64,000 bases of DNA. Origin: Timema cristinae (lineage: Eukaryota; Arthropoda; Insecta; Phasmatodea; Timematidae). The stretch's first letter is position 1; every line of letters begins with the position of its first letter. Shown one piece after another: positions 21,518 to 36,200 of the stretch. The translations under genes and the position numbers were made by a program. The stretch covers positions 16,717,928 to 16,781,927 of the forward strand of contig JBCFYV010000001.1 of assembly GCA_039000515.1 (NCBI GenBank). The letters run 5' to 3'. The notes beneath the pieces were generated by a model, which was not told the DNA's origin, ran no database searches, and saw nothing but the letters and a program-made list of their open reading frames with translations.

Positions 21518-23993
21518 TATCAATATCTTTAATAATTTATCTTGGTTTTATCGTAAATAGTTTTCTTTCAAAGCCGGCAAATCTCCTATTAAGGTCGCAT
21601 ATTGGTTCAATAACGTAAATTATTATTTACAATATCTTAAACTTGGCATAATTTTTTTTCCTTAGAGATGGTTTAACCTTTGTAGCTAGTTAAAACAATT
21701 AATGTGTTTTATAGACTGATAATTACTTTTTAGTGTGCTGTACTTGGATAGATTTTAGTTAAACGTTTACTAACTTGTTGGAGTCCACCAAAGTGACATT
21801 ATATGTTCGGTAGTTTCATAACCTCCTAGAACACGCCATTGTTAAACATTGCACGCACGTGTAAATGGTAAAAAGGTTATGGAGATATAAATATCTGTAG
21901 ATATATGTTAGTATTAAAACACGATCATAGAAACTCCAGTATAAACTCTTTATGCCACAGAAGTATAACTAATACATATTTATTTTTATTAACTTTTCAT
22001 ATAAAACAAAACTAAAAAATATAAATAAAGAAATATTTGCTCTAATTTTGGGTTTCATTCAAAATTATGTTTTGACTCATAAAATTAACAATCTACAGTG
22101 ATCTTAATTATGTAAAATTATCTTAAATATTTGTAAATCAAGTGCAATATCGATTAGACAAACATTATCGATAAAAGCTTAGTTACATTTTAAAGTATGA
22201 TGAATCTATACGATAAAGTAAAACTTACAAAACTAAATTTTCTTTAAAATAATCTAATAATCGTAGTGACTTTGAATCGCTTTCAAAATATATTTAAAAT
22301 GGTAATATAATCCTATAAATCCATCAATTTATGTTAGTCTAACCATAAATAATGTTCTTTGTGTGGCCAATTAAAAGGTTGAAAAATATTAGTTAGAGTA
22401 TTTGTAGTGTCTTTAATATTTACTTGCTTGTAGTTTTGTTTAATACGCACCCAATTTATAGTTCTAAAATCTGAAAGAAAAGTTGAAAGTATTTAAAAAA
22501 AAAATTAAGTTGTACTTATACTCCATATACAAATGATTTAAACCAACCTAATTAAGTACTGTTATATCAGCATTCAAATCAATAAAATGTGTGAAACTAA
22601 ACAAACACCAACAACAAAGGTTTGTTGACAATCCCTGCAAACCAAACAACAACACTAAACGAACCGTTCTACCATCTAAGATGTTATATACATGAAATAG
22701 TAATTTGATTTTAAGTAATACCCCTTATAGATCTTGTGTATGCTTCACGTGGAACAGACGTGCTTGATTAGTTGCCAATACTTCATGGTAAGGATGTTTC
22801 ATATTGTTTACTTTTTGTGTGTGTGTGTGTTGTATGAGGATCCGACGGCGATACATCATTTTTCAAGAAAATAATGACAGAATAATTCTATTCAAGTACA
22901 GCTGGTTTGAATTATGTGTAGAGATACAATCTTTACATGCCATCATAAATAATGAGTTTGTACAAAAAATATGTTTAGAAATAACAGTAATTGTACTTTT
23001 ATGTTTACCAGAATTAGCCAGTTGGAAAGATGAAGATTATAATATTTATACAATCATATAAAATAGTAGATACACTATTAATGATTAAATTTAAGATCTT
23101 TGGCGATATAGGTATTAATAAATGTTACATGAACACGTGAATTAACATTTATGAATTAGTACATTATTTTATAAATTATATTACTTAATAATATATATTA
23201 AAATTATACAAACAAATATGTTTAGTCGCTAAATAATGGTTTAACTTGAAAGTGAGATTATTGTTATCATATTACCTATTGAATTAATGCATAAATATAT
23301 CTAGTAGAATTGTAAACTTCTTAGCTATTAGCATAGGTACAGATTATTTAAATTAATATACATATATTTAAATTTATCTTCCTAAATATATCAAAAAGGA
23401 CATTTGTACTAATATTAGACTATCGAACATAGTTAAACATACTAAAAAATTGTTTAATAATTTAATGTATTATTTTGAATAACATTCTTGACAATGTTTA
23501 TGCATCTCTGTAGAGAAGCGTGTATTTTATTAATTATATGATAGTTTAGTTCATGATAATTTTATTGTATCTGAGAAATTTAATTCTAGTATTTATTTTT
23601 CCTATTTTAAACATTTGTTTGTCACAATATTAGTCAAAACAGGTGCCTTACGATTTAATCAAATATATAATGACCCTCTTTTTGCTATAAAATATGTTAT
23701 ACGCTTTTGGAATTGTTAAAATTTAATGTAAACAACTTTAATACATCTTATGTATATTATAAAATGTTTTTATAAGTTCCTGGAATTATTTAAATTTAAA
23801 CTCAATAATTTTTATATATCTTTTGTTTACTATTCAATGTTTTCAAATTAACCTGGAATCATTAAAATTTCATGTGAACAATTTTAATAGTTTTTGTTTA
23901 TTATAATATGTTTTAAAAGTTCCTGGAATGATTTATAACAATGTTAACCATTTTTCCAGCCAAAGCTCTGGCCATCCACTAAGAGACCAGGTC
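21518..23993. other. Spacer between IR-B and IR-A, AT-rich
   Basis: About 2.5 kb separates the IR-B stop from the IR-A start. It is strongly AT-rich, with no exon, SINE or inverted repeat recognised. It must include the IR-A promoter, but I see no convincing core element. Confidence 0.6.
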
Positions 23994-24222
23994 TCACGTT
24001 ATCCGACGACTCTCTCCGGCGACGCCGTGCGACGCCTTCCCTCTCATCTCGACGACTAAACAGGTCAGAGAGATCAACAGACCTGCAGCCAATAACACGA
24101 GTATGGGTGCTATGTTGGTGAGAGTGACCTCCGTCCAGGGGTTGCGGACCTTTGGTGCGTTTTGTGGTAGCAGTAGCACTCTCAGTCTGTCCAGAGCTCC
24201 ATTGTCACGCAACTTGTGTAGA
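23994..24222 (-). CDS. IR-B exon 8, TM4 and stop
   Basis: It begins with one base completing His after acceptor CAACTTCCAG. It encodes [15 protein letters not shown], then [22 protein letters not shown]4 through LTCLVVEM, and a short tail to TGA at 23994-23996. Confidence 0.9.
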
Positions 24223-27200
24223 CTGGAAGTTGGGAACATTAAGTCAGGCGAGTTACAATTTGGGGACTTAGGCTAATGTGGGAGATATTTTATGAATATT
24301 TATTCCACCAGAATAAGAATATCATTAAATATGTATGCTTGAAGTCCACTTTTTCGAAACGAATGGTCTTACACACTACTTTCGCTTTACAACATCCATA
24401 CAATGAGTCATACAGGCTCTTTTATTCTTAAAACTTTTAATATATCTCTTTTTCACACATTCGTCTACAATATCTAGTCACGTGTTAAATAGCTACCCAT
24501 TCCTTTTCATCCACACAATCTACCTTCATATATTAGCTTCGTCTATCAATCGACATTCCTCGGTCCATTGGTGCATTTTATCAAGATAAATGGATAGCAT
24601 ATATGTTGTGTGCGTGTCTGGTTTACATCACTCCTAGCCCATTTTGTGGAAATATTAGCCAGTACTAATAGAGAGTTGCCTGGGGAACGCCCGAATATAT
24701 TAATAGTACATGCTTTACTTGGAGGCTCTTTCCATTTCCCGATTAGATGATGTAAAGGGGTGTTTATAGTGAGTAAGAGGGAGTGAAACCAGTAAAAACT
24801 CATAAACCTAACTTAAGCTTAATTAAGTAAACTCTGGTGACAATTGAGATAATTTACATTTCAGGAAATATACCCAAGGTGCCAGCCGGGAATCGAACCC
24901 GGAATCCTCAAGTTCGTAGCCACGTGCGTTGACCACTATAACACGAGGTTATATTAAAACTGCTACATTTCAGGATAAATGAGGTTTTCATATGAACAAG
25001 AAAAAAAAGGAGTCATATTTGAAGAATAAATTGTGATGCTTTTGGTGAATTAAGTCAAAATAAAATCAAGACTAAAACCACACTTATTTGCTCTAAAAAA
25101 ATCACAAAATTCAATTATTATGTTCTCAGCGTTTGGCCAACTTACTGGTAGTTGATGACACGAAGGTAGGGACTGCTCTTTGAAAGAACTATCCCAAGGA
25201 ATGATGCATAGTTCATGGATATAGGTGTTATGATCTTACAGTCGAGATCTTTTAGATGTCCCAAAGAATGGAAAGCTGACGTGAAAAAGGCGTACTTATC
25301 TTTCTGGCACAGACGAGCTAGGCCTTTCAAGGTCGAACGAGGCAAATTATGTTTATTAGGTAGTAAATACTTTGAGTAAACTTCTTGGAGTAAGCTGTTA
25401 GTTGAATCCTGTGAACAGTCATGAGGATTAACATTAAAATAAAACTAAATAGGATATTTAAACTAAGCAATGCCCTTTTGTCATGATAATGGGTGTTTTT
25501 AGATATACAATTGTTGCGTCACCAGGCTGGTTTATTGAAATTGTTATTTTTTATAAAATGTATCCATTCAATAAGAATTTGTTCAGTATAGTATTATTTT
25601 TACAAATTTTTTGTATATTATTATCTATGACTATTCAAGATGTAAAAGAACGCATTCCATGGATAATAAATACAAAAGGAAACACATGAATTGCTAGTAC
25701 TGGTCCGCTTTAATAATCTTTGCTATGGCCATTGGTTTGTACAGAATGCGATTACAATAGTTGTTTGGGTAAATGAATAACAATATTTTTTAAATCAGTT
25801 GTTTAGCTGTTAAACAATTATTACACAGATGGCTATTATTGATTCTGGTTTTGTTTAGTTGGCTTTTATCATTTTCTCATAGACAAGTATTATATATATA
25901 ATGCTTTTTAAAAAAAACACTCTAGTGTTGTCAATTGGAACCAGATTAAAAATCTATAGTAATAGTATATTATGTATAGCATCTAATAATTTTATAATAA
26001 TATACTACTACTATCCAAGGGGTAGTATAATATATTAATCAACGCATTCTTTAAATGTTATGGAAAGGTATGCTAGTTAATATTCGTATTATTACAATTT
26101 TTATAACCAAACACATGTATATAAAAAAACTCATAACATTTAGCTTCATTATATATGTTTGTTTCAATCAAATTAATAAAATGAATTGTTTGTTTGTCAT
26201 GAGCAAAGGTCTGCACTTTTCAAAATCCGTGGTCCCTTTGTATGATTATATGATCCTCGAAGCCGTAACATTTAAAAAATTTAATCAGATATATTTAATT
26301 AATTTAGAACTGGGTGGGAAACAAATCGGCTACGGGAAACGCAAGGTCTAAAGGCACTAACTTTAAAGTTACCTTCCACGTACAATAATTAAACTAAAAA
26401 CATTTTCCCTGGTAGCGCTGAGTGCTTCAACCGTTTACAAAACATGTTTTTTCCGACAGTTCTTGAATATGTGTCATGAACATGGAGGAATTTGAATGGA
26501 AACTTTTTAAATGGAGACAAAAAGTCCTTTTCATTTCCTAGATATGCATATGACAAATATTAAATAAATATTTAGGTTAGTTAAATAAACAAAAAATATC
26601 TCTCAAAGCAAAGTTTTATTTATTTAAGGCAAAAAAAGATTTTTTAAAAATTACCGCGTCTTACTACCTGTTCAGATTATACGCAGCTGTATTAATTACA
26701 CTAATTAGTAAGGGATTCGGATGGTTGAATATAGAGGAAATTTACCCGTGTTTGCCTGTAGAGAGAGTGGAAAATCACCCTCAGTACACCTGACTTTGTT
26801 TTTGGCATTAAAACTGTAAAACAACGAATCTCAACTCTCATTTCTTTCCACTTTAAGCGAAAAAACCGAAGGTTGGTTTTGTTGTGATTTCTATCCACCG
26901 GTAATACCTTCGGCTGGTTAGTGCTGCCTGCACCATCTGGTATCCCATTTACTAAAGGATTTTAGAAAGAAGTGTGGTGGCTCTCCGTTACCTTTCACAC
27001 CGAATTTCTACGAGCAGCGCGAAAGTGCCTTCAGCCCACCTTAAGACGACCACGTGTTGAACTTTTTTTTTTGGGGGGGGGGGGACTCTCGTTACCTTGA
27101 AATAGCTGAACTCAGCAGAATTTTCAGAACCTCGAACTCAAACTGTCCGTCTTGAATCATCCCTTCAAGGTCAGTGAAAGGTGGGACGATCTTCTGTTTG

Positions 27201-30200
27201 GCCAGGAAAGATATGAGCGCAGCGGAGTAGGCGACAGCACGATGACAGCTGTCAGATATGTTGTCATATGGACAGTGCGACATGACAGCGAACGGGGAGG
27301 GCTGTAACAGCCTGCAGGAAAGGAGGATAACATTGAAGGAGCGCCTGCGTGAAATACAAGATTAAAAAAACAACTCTTATTCAAATTTGAATACTTGCTA
27401 ACCAACTAGAATGGAATCTATATAACTTATTAAAAAAAAGTTTCAAATCGAATCTGAATTGTATAATTACTTTTTATCCGATTTAAATTATTATTACTAT
27501 TAGTATTTAGCAGCGCGTCTTACTACCCGTTCGGCTTTAAATATTAATTACGCTAATGGATTAGGAATTGTGAAGGTTGAATTAGAGGAAGGGAACCCGC
27601 ATTTGCGTGGAGGGAGAGTGGGAAAGCCATTTAGGAAAAGCCCCCCCAGTTCACCCGACCGAGATTCGAGCCTAGATCTCCCTGTCCTCAGCAGTCAAAC
27701 TCAACACGACTAGCGCGTTAACTAAATACGCCACCGAGGGCGGGTAAGATTCAAATTGAATACTAGGGCTAAATAATACAAATGGACATATCTGATAGAT
27801 AGCAATAGTTATTAGATCTATTTTAACGTATTCATACTTTTTACTTTTTATGAATAATATTAATGCTTATAAAATAACGCTAATAATACAGCAAAGCGTT
27901 ATCAATGTTGACCATATAAAAATATATTTGTATTTTATAAAAGTTTTTTCAAATGTTCATTCATAAGATTTTTATTTTTACAGAATATGTATATTCAAAT
28001 TGAGTCTAATATAAAAAAACCACGGTCATTAAACTATCAGTAAACTGTTGTATATGACGCCTCGGGTATTAGGACGGTTCACTTAGTGCTATCATTTGTT
28101 TGGAAGAGATAGTCAACAAGCCCTCGTTATTTTTGTTTTTTTGAATAATTAATTATTATTATAACTACTCTGAAACACATCAATTTCTATGAGCAGGGCA
28201 AATAATGATTTTTTGCGATCTTCCTTAAAGGTTAAATTATTCAAAGGTTTGACATGAAGATTAAATCCCGAATTAAATTCCATAGAATCTTATAATAAAT
28301 ATGTTTAAATTTTAAATTTAGAATTCAATCCAAATATTTCAAGATACAGAATCAGTACTTCAACTATATAATTGTATTTTTAAATTTCATTTTCATTTAT
28401 CTAAGGTATTAAAGTTCACGTATAGAACCGAGGAATTATATTAGACGAGAATTTCTACGAGCAAGAGCGAAAAAAAACTACCAATTTTGATGTAAAAGTA
28501 TTTTCACATAACTTCCAGGGTTCTTTTACATACCACAATCGACTTGTGATCAACGGATTTACTTCCCCTACAAAGAAGTTGCGCTACGGATTTTTAATCG
28601 CTGAAGAAAAATCCTTTGGCCTTCACTGGTTTGAACCCAAGAACACCGTGTCCTGAGGTGAGCACTTTAACTAAGCGCATCGAAGTCGACTCTTATAAAT
28701 ATAACGTTCCATTAAACTAAGTTATAATCTATTTTTTTGACAGGAGGCAAACTACACTATCAATCTAACCTTGTGACAAAAGGCAAACGTACCTACCATC
28801 TAACCTTGTGGACAAAAGGCAAACTACACTACCATCTAACCTTGTGGACAAAAGGCAAACTCACTACCATCTAACCTTGTGGACAAAAGGCAAACGTCAC
28901 TACCATCTAACCTTGTGGACAAAAGGCAAACTACACTATAATCTAACCTTGTGGACAAAAGGCAAACTACACTACATCTAACCTTGTGGACAAAAGGCAA
29001 ACTCACTACCATCTAACCTTGTGACAAAAGGCAAACGTCACTACCATCTAACCTTGTGGACAAAAGGCAAACGTACTCTACCATTTAACCTTGTTGACAA
29101 AAGGCAAACTACACTATATCTAACCTTGTGGACAAAAGGCAAACGTCACTACCATCTAACCTTGTGGACAAAAGGCAAACGTCACTACCATCTAACCTTG
29201 TGGACAAAAGGCAAACGTCACTACCATTTAACCTTGTTGACAAAAGGCAAACTACTACTAATCTAACCTTGTGGACAAAAGGCAAACGTCACTACCATTA
29301 ACTTTGTGGACAAAAGGCAAACGTCACTACCATTAACCTTGTTGACAAAAGTCAAACTACTCTACCATCTAACCTTGTGGACAAAAGGCAAACTACACTA
29401 CCATTAACCTTGTTGACAAAAGGCAAAGTACACTATAATCTAACCTTGTGGACAAAAGGCAAACTCACTACCATTAACCTTGTGGACAAAAGGCAAACGT
29501 ACTACCATTTTAACCTTGTGGACAAAAGGCAAACGTACTCTACCATTTAACCTTGTTGACAAAAGGCAAACTACACTAAATCTAACCTTGTGAACAAAAG
29601 GCAAACGTCACCTACCATCTAACTTGTGGACAAAAGGCAAACGTCCTACCATTAACCTTGTTGACAAAAGGCAAACTACACTACATCTAACCTTGTGGAC
29701 AAAAGGCAAACGTCTCTACCATCTAACCTTGTGGACAAAAGGCAAAACTCACTACCATTTAACCTTGTTGACAAAAGGCAAACTACACTAAATCTAACCT
29801 TGTGGACAAAAGGCAAACTCACTACCATTAACCTTGTGGACAAAAGGCAAACGTACTTACCATTTAACCTTGTGACAAAAGGCAAACGTCACTACCATTA
29901 ACCTTGTTGACAAAAGGCAAACTACACTATAATCTAACCTTGTTGACAAAAGGCAAACTACCTATAATCTAACCTTGTGGACAAAAGGCAAACGTACACT
30001 ACCATTTAACCTTGTTGACAAAAGGCAAACTCACTACCATTTAACCTTGTTTGACAAAAGGCAAACTACACTATATCTAACCTTGTGGACAAAAGGCAAA
30101 CGTAAAACCATTACCTTGTGGCAAAGGAAACTACACAATATCTAACCTGTGAACAAAAGGCAAACGTCACTACCATCTAACCTTGTGGACAAAAGGCAAA

Positions 30201-33200
30201 CTACACTATAATCTAACCTTGTGGACAAAAGGCAAACGTCACTACCATCTAACCTTGTGGACAAAAGGCAAACTACACTATAATCTAACCTTGTGGACAA
30301 AAGGCAAACGTCACTACCATCTAACCTTGTGGACAAAAGGCAAACTACACTACCATCTAACCTTGTGGACAAAAGGCAAACTACACTACCATCTAACCTT
30401 GTTGGCAGAAGGCTCCAAGAACGTAGAGAAAAGTTTCTTTCATACAGAATTTCTCAGGCGTCTCAATTTCCTGGTTCCCTATCCGTTTCCAAGGCGGTGG
30501 AGAGCGGACAGATAGACTGCGATGACCAAGATGGTGCTGAACAGGGTGAGCCATAGTCCCAAGGAGAAGGGTGACATGAAACTGGTCCAATCCAGCTCGT
30601 CTTGGGAGGGGGCTTTTATCATCACCGTGTATCTAAATACAGGAATAAATAGTGCACTGGATTACAAATATAACGATATAAAACATAAATGTTAACGTGG
30701 GAGTGTAGAAAATGTGAGAAAAGATTAATATTTTTGCAGTTTTTATAGCAACATTTTATTTGCTCTAAATAAATAAAATATTTCTTTAGTACTAATAGAG
30801 TTTAATTTCCTCACACAGTGATATCAACAGTGTTGTATTCCCACCATGCGCATAGTGGCATTAGATGAGTAACTTCCTAAATGAAGAGAAAAAGTTGTCA
30901 TTAATTTCCAGGACACGCTTGACAGATATTCAACAACTGTTGTTATCAACATGTTAAGAAAATGAAACTATATGCTTTTACTGAAGAATTATTTGATTTA
31001 TTTTGACCAAAAAACTTTATTATATAAAGTCTGCAAAACACTGGCCTTTTCTTGTGTCTGCTACATTCCCAACGTAAATATAATAAAACAATATTAATAC
31101 TGCAAATAGCATAATATGTACATTATTCACTGGTGGCGTGGGGGTTTTTAGTTTATACTCTGCTCCATTCTTTACAGAAAGGTGATCAGATTCTTTGTGT
31201 TAAGTTAGGTTAGGTTAGGTTTGGTTAGGTATGACAGGTCCGGTTAGTTACATGAAAATATTTATGGCAGCCATCAACCCCACTAAAATAGGCCTTGTTG
31301 CAAACCTTACTACAATAAATCTTTTGGAGTAATATTAAGTTTATTATAATACATTCCTTTAACTGCGTATATAGAGCATAGCGTTGTAACAAAGCTCCGT
31401 TCTTCAAGACTATTTCCTCCCCCCCTCCTTTTGAATATTAACTTGCTGTTTTCTTCAACTAAACTTAGATACAAACAAACCATTCTTTGGACTTGGCCTA
31501 GTAAACCTCTCACATTACCATCCGAGCATCATTACTAAGCGAGCGTATAGCCCGAACGGGTAGTAAGACGCGGTGCTAAATAATAATAATAATAATAATA
31601 ATAATTACTAAACACCGAGATTATGAAAGGCATTTGAATGGCAACAGCTCTAACTTGCAAAGTGACTTTTAAGCAGAAAGTGAAACGTTTGTCATTCTAA
31701 TGATCTTCGTAGTCTCGGTTAGTTAAAAATGTTAATAAAAAAAAAGAGGGGTACTAATGAGATGATGATTTAGATTAAGTATGTAGGAAAAATACCGCAA
31801 AGAAGGCCCAGAAAAAGATTGGAGAACCATATAATGGAAAGTGTGTAAGTGAGAGGAGAAGATTGGAAGTTATTAACGATGTTGCTACATGGTCATTTCG
31901 AAGTTATTTTGCAAAGTGGGTTTCATCTTAACTTGACGCATCCAAGCAGTCTAAGGGTTCGGCCAGACTGCCAAGCGTGCGAGCAAGCGCGCAAGCGACT
32001 GGGTGGCCAAACTGGCGAGCGCGCGAGCGAGCGAGCGCGTAATTAGCGGACCCTAGTTAGATTATTATTAGCACCGCGTCTTACTACCCGTTCGGGTTAT
32101 ACGCACTTACGCTAATGTGTAATGGTAGGGTTATTGTGAGATGAAATGAAGGACCTACAGTTTAACGTGGAATCCGAACCACGGTGGTGGCCTGGCATTC
32201 CCTACATTCACAAGATGTCTTGTCAGAGGTGAAGGAAGGGTTTGGAAATAAGATAAATCTGTGCCGGGACCGAGGGTTGAACCCCGGCTGCCAGCACAGA
32301 AGTCTGACACCTTACCCCTAGACCACTAGGTCACCCCCCCCCCCCTCCCCCCTAGTTAGAGAAGATGTCTCTGTCAAACACACTTAGTACATCTCTGCTC
32401 CTCGAAAATTCTTACAGAAAATATTGTGTATTTATAAAAAAGAAAAAAGTAGAAGTGCATCCAATTAATAAATTGAGAAATGCGTATGGTACTGTACTGA
32501 AGTGTTTTAAAATCAGATTTGCCGCACCAGTGGCAGAATGGTGCGTTGCACTCGATAACTTTTGACTAGGAGGCAAAGGTTCGAATCTTGGCTCAGTGAA
32601 CTGAAGGTGATTTTTAAAACTTATTTATTGTTGTGGTTTTTTCATACTCTCTCCAAACTAATGGTGATTCTTATTTGTAAAGGCCTACTTTGATTATAAT
32701 ATTGAAGTATTTTAACATATCGGGTTTACATATATACATTATATTATTTATGGTCTTACCAATTAAATTAGGCCATTAATAGCAAGTGTGTTAAACCTAT
32801 CACTGATAGAAAAAAGTCAAATATCATGTCAAAATGAGAAGTTTCCCCAGCACTCAATGAACCAACATACAATAATATTGCCTAGCGCCTGTAAACTAGA
32901 CTGTACCGGGTCGAGCGCGCGCGCTTGAAAAATAGAACCAGTTCTATCTTTCAAGCGCGCGCGCTCAGTCGCTCGCGCGCTCGCTCCAGTGTGGCCACCC
33001 CCCATTACAACCAATGTGTTCTATTTTATATTTTAGTCGCTCGCTCGCGCGCTCAGTCTGGCCGTACCCTAAGCACTATCACACTTAGAAACTAAAGTAA
33101 GAAATAAAAAGAGGGAATAAAATGAGTATTTCACCTATGAGAGCTCTAATTTATTTGTTGATAACAGTTCCCCTCTTCCACTAACGAGTATAAACACCCA

Positions 33201-36200
33201 CTCAACTATTTGCGCCTTGATATCATTGACTACAATTTCAAAATAACCTTTTTTATTGTTTCCTGTACTAGACTGACATATGCTACCACGCAATTTTTTA
33301 ATCTACGTCCTGGCAGAAAGATTCCTACAGGACATTTTTTTTAATTAACCAAATAGCCTGAGCTCTGGACGATTTAAAAATAAAATGCGTTCACAAAAAT
33401 CTACTTTAAGATAAAAAAATAATTTTGTGATACTGTAAGACTGGTTTTAGTCTCAATTATATAATATATCTTTAAAATTCTCCGAATACAACGTAAATAC
33501 ATTAAAATGGAAAATCTTATTTAGACTTACCATAACGTCACAGGCAAGCAATGTCCTTAAAGGAGGAAGGATGATGGAAGAATAGAGGAAGACATAGACA
33601 TTTTTACTAAACTGACAATGCAACAGGCTGGAAACAGTTGATAATAATTATTATAATATTGCGTGTCTGTGCTACATCATTCGTAGGCCAATTTGTACAA
33701 ATATTTGCCAGTACTAAAGTATTGTTACCCAGGGGACGCCAAAATGTACTGATCGTACATCCTTTCCGTTGAGGTTTTTTTCCATGTCCCGATGAGATGA
33801 GGGTGATGGTGATAGTGAATATGAGGGTGATAATGAATATGAGGGTGATAATGAGTATGAGGGTGATAGTGAATATGAGGGTGATAGTGAATATGAGGGT
33901 GATAGTGAATATGAGGGCATGTAACGAGTGTAAACCCTTAAAACTAACTTAAGACTAATAAGAAAGCCCAAGTGACAATTGGGGTAGTTCTCCTTTCGGG
34001 AAAAATACCCAAGGTACTATCCAAAGATCGAACCCGGGATTTTTGAATTGATATTCAGGTGCAATGACTACTACACTACGAGGCCGTTTGATGATGATTA
34101 TGATGATGACTTAGAAATAACCCTTCACAAAACAAAATCTAAACATCAAGAAGTGTCGACTCCCAAACATGTTTCCTACTTGGTAGCCAGAAGCGGCACG
34201 GTGAAGTCGACCACGTTAAGTCGCAAGCTGGTCATGGCGAACTCGTTGATGGCAACCTCCACTTCGTGTCTCTGAATCATGCCTATCATCCCGTTCCAGG
34301 AGCCATGTCTGTGCGTCTTGTTGAGGCTGTACCTGCCCAAGACACTCCAAGAATCGTTCTCGAACATTCCCCACGAACCGTCGCTAGGTTTTCTCCATGT
34401 GGTGCTGAAGTCAAGAGAGATCAGTTACATGAAACGAATGTTTGGTGGGAAGATCTTTGATTAATATAGTAAACGTATGAACGTTATCAAAGAATGCTAT
34501 TTCATTTGAAATATGAACCCTAGTCTTAAACTATTTCTTGGCACGGATGAGGTGTAACGATGTAGTCAGATTGTTACAGTCCAATTTTCAAAGGAATGTC
34601 CTTATCTGAGAATTAGAAAAGTTAGTAGATTTACTTTCATACGTCAAGTAAAGTAATCGGTAACTGTCACTTTTAAAATATATCAACAGTGCCTGAGATA
34701 ATAGTAATAATATAGAAAATACATTAGCAATGTTGATTTAAAAAATAGATTGTTTGTAAGATCCTGACTATGAATATTGGAATGTACACCAAGTAGCTTA
34801 TTTGATAGTTGTTCGAAATAATTTTTTCCTGGAAAATTTATGTAATATAATTTCCCCCTTTTCCCCCTTGTAGCCTCCATATGTTCATATAAGGGTGTAT
34901 GTATAACCGTTGACTCAAAGCTAATTAAAAAATACCTCTTGTTAGTAAGAATTTGGATAAAAACCTGAATGGTCCATTTGGTAAAGAAGTAGGAGCATGG
35001 ATGCCCATAAATGGATAATAATAGGGGCTTCAATCTACCCTCCCTTTATCACGTTGAAATATTATTAATTTTTATGAAAAAAATCAAATTATGTGTTTGG
35101 GATTTGTCTGCAATTTGCTATATAACAACTTTGAATAGTCAATATACAAGTTAACAGATAAAGATAATAAAACGTAGATTTCCTCCCATTCCCTCTTCAA
35201 CCGCTTTATTTTCATTTTGTTCTGTTCAATAAACTTGTGAAAAATATATTGTTTCTTTTCAATAGGTTCAGCTACAAATAAATTTTAGATTTGTTAATTT
35301 TTCAGAAACTTTTTTTTGTTGTTGCGAAAATTAGCTCATGAAACTTATAGCTCAGAATTATATTTTGATGCTCTAAAATTCCCTCCACAAGTTTAAATTC
35401 CTGAAATTTTCTCTCGAGAAAGAAGGGGGAAGTTCCACACCCCCAGCAGAATGAACACCAATCTGCACCCCTTTGGAAAAATCTAATGCTCACCCTTGAA
35501 TAGGGGTAAATGTGTATCATCCTATTCACTCTTCCATACTTTTGTCTAAAATATATAATTTATCATATTTCTTACTTAATATCAGCACATTGTCTAAAAG
35601 ACACAAGTGTCAGACGATACTCACGTGAAGTTGATTCTTTTCTCCAACAAACCCCAGACCAGACCGAAGTACCCGCCAACATCCAAAACACCATCATCTT
35701 TCTCCCGAACATTCGTGAAAGGAGGCTCCTGAAAAAACAAAAGTTAATACCAACGGGAATCAAACACGGGACTTTTGGCGACACGTTGTAATTCTCTACA
35801 TAGAGCTATTCAGGAATCGTTCATACTTGGAGTTATTCTTCACTCTGTGATAGAAGTGTGAGATCTTTGAATCCTAGAGCTATCATATATCACAGCCACT
35901 GGGGACCCCTATTATATATATATATTATTTAATTTGAGATATTTGACGTGCACTTTCTGAACAAGCTCACCAACCACTGGTGTAGTGGTCAAAGCTCCTG
36001 GTCGCTGACCTAGAAATACGGGTTCAATTCCCAGCTAGTACCAGAGGATTTTTTTTTCTCGAAGGAGGAATAATTCCCATAGCCATCAGTGTTAGGTTAA
36101 TCAGACTTAAGTTAGGTTAAGATCTTCATAAGATTCACCCCGTCATACTCACTATCATCATCTCCTCGCCTCATCGGGACTTGGAAAGATTCTCCACGGA

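Larger units (their letters stand above)
31955..33069. mobile_element. PIF/Harbinger-like non-autonomous element
   Basis: Terminal inverted repeats GGGTTCGGCCAGACTG (left) and CAGTCTGGCCGTACCC (right), flanked by TAA on both sides. Subterminal regions are GC-rich GCGAGCGAGC runs. It contains a later SINE A insertion and a tRNA-like stretch at 32521-32615. No transposase is seen. Related sequence elsewhere in the window shows the unoccupied site. Confidence 0.8.

Noticed and set aside
25483..26351. Two plus-strand open frames with hydrophobic stretches
   Set aside because: AT-rich intronic DNA; hydrophobicity follows base composition and no family is recognised.
29021..29266. Lys/His/Leu-repeat open frames in the minisatellite
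   Set aside because: They change frame with each unit-length variant and run antisense to the IR gene.
28745..30397. Regular 36-bp repeats as a CRISPR array
   Set aside because: Units are contiguous with no unique spacers, the context is a eukaryotic intron, and the unit resembles the adjacent exon end.
32260..32340. tRNA gene, from clear A and B boxes on the minus strand
   Set aside because: It is the head of a SINE with body, tail and target duplications. The same holds for the other tRNA-like stretches.
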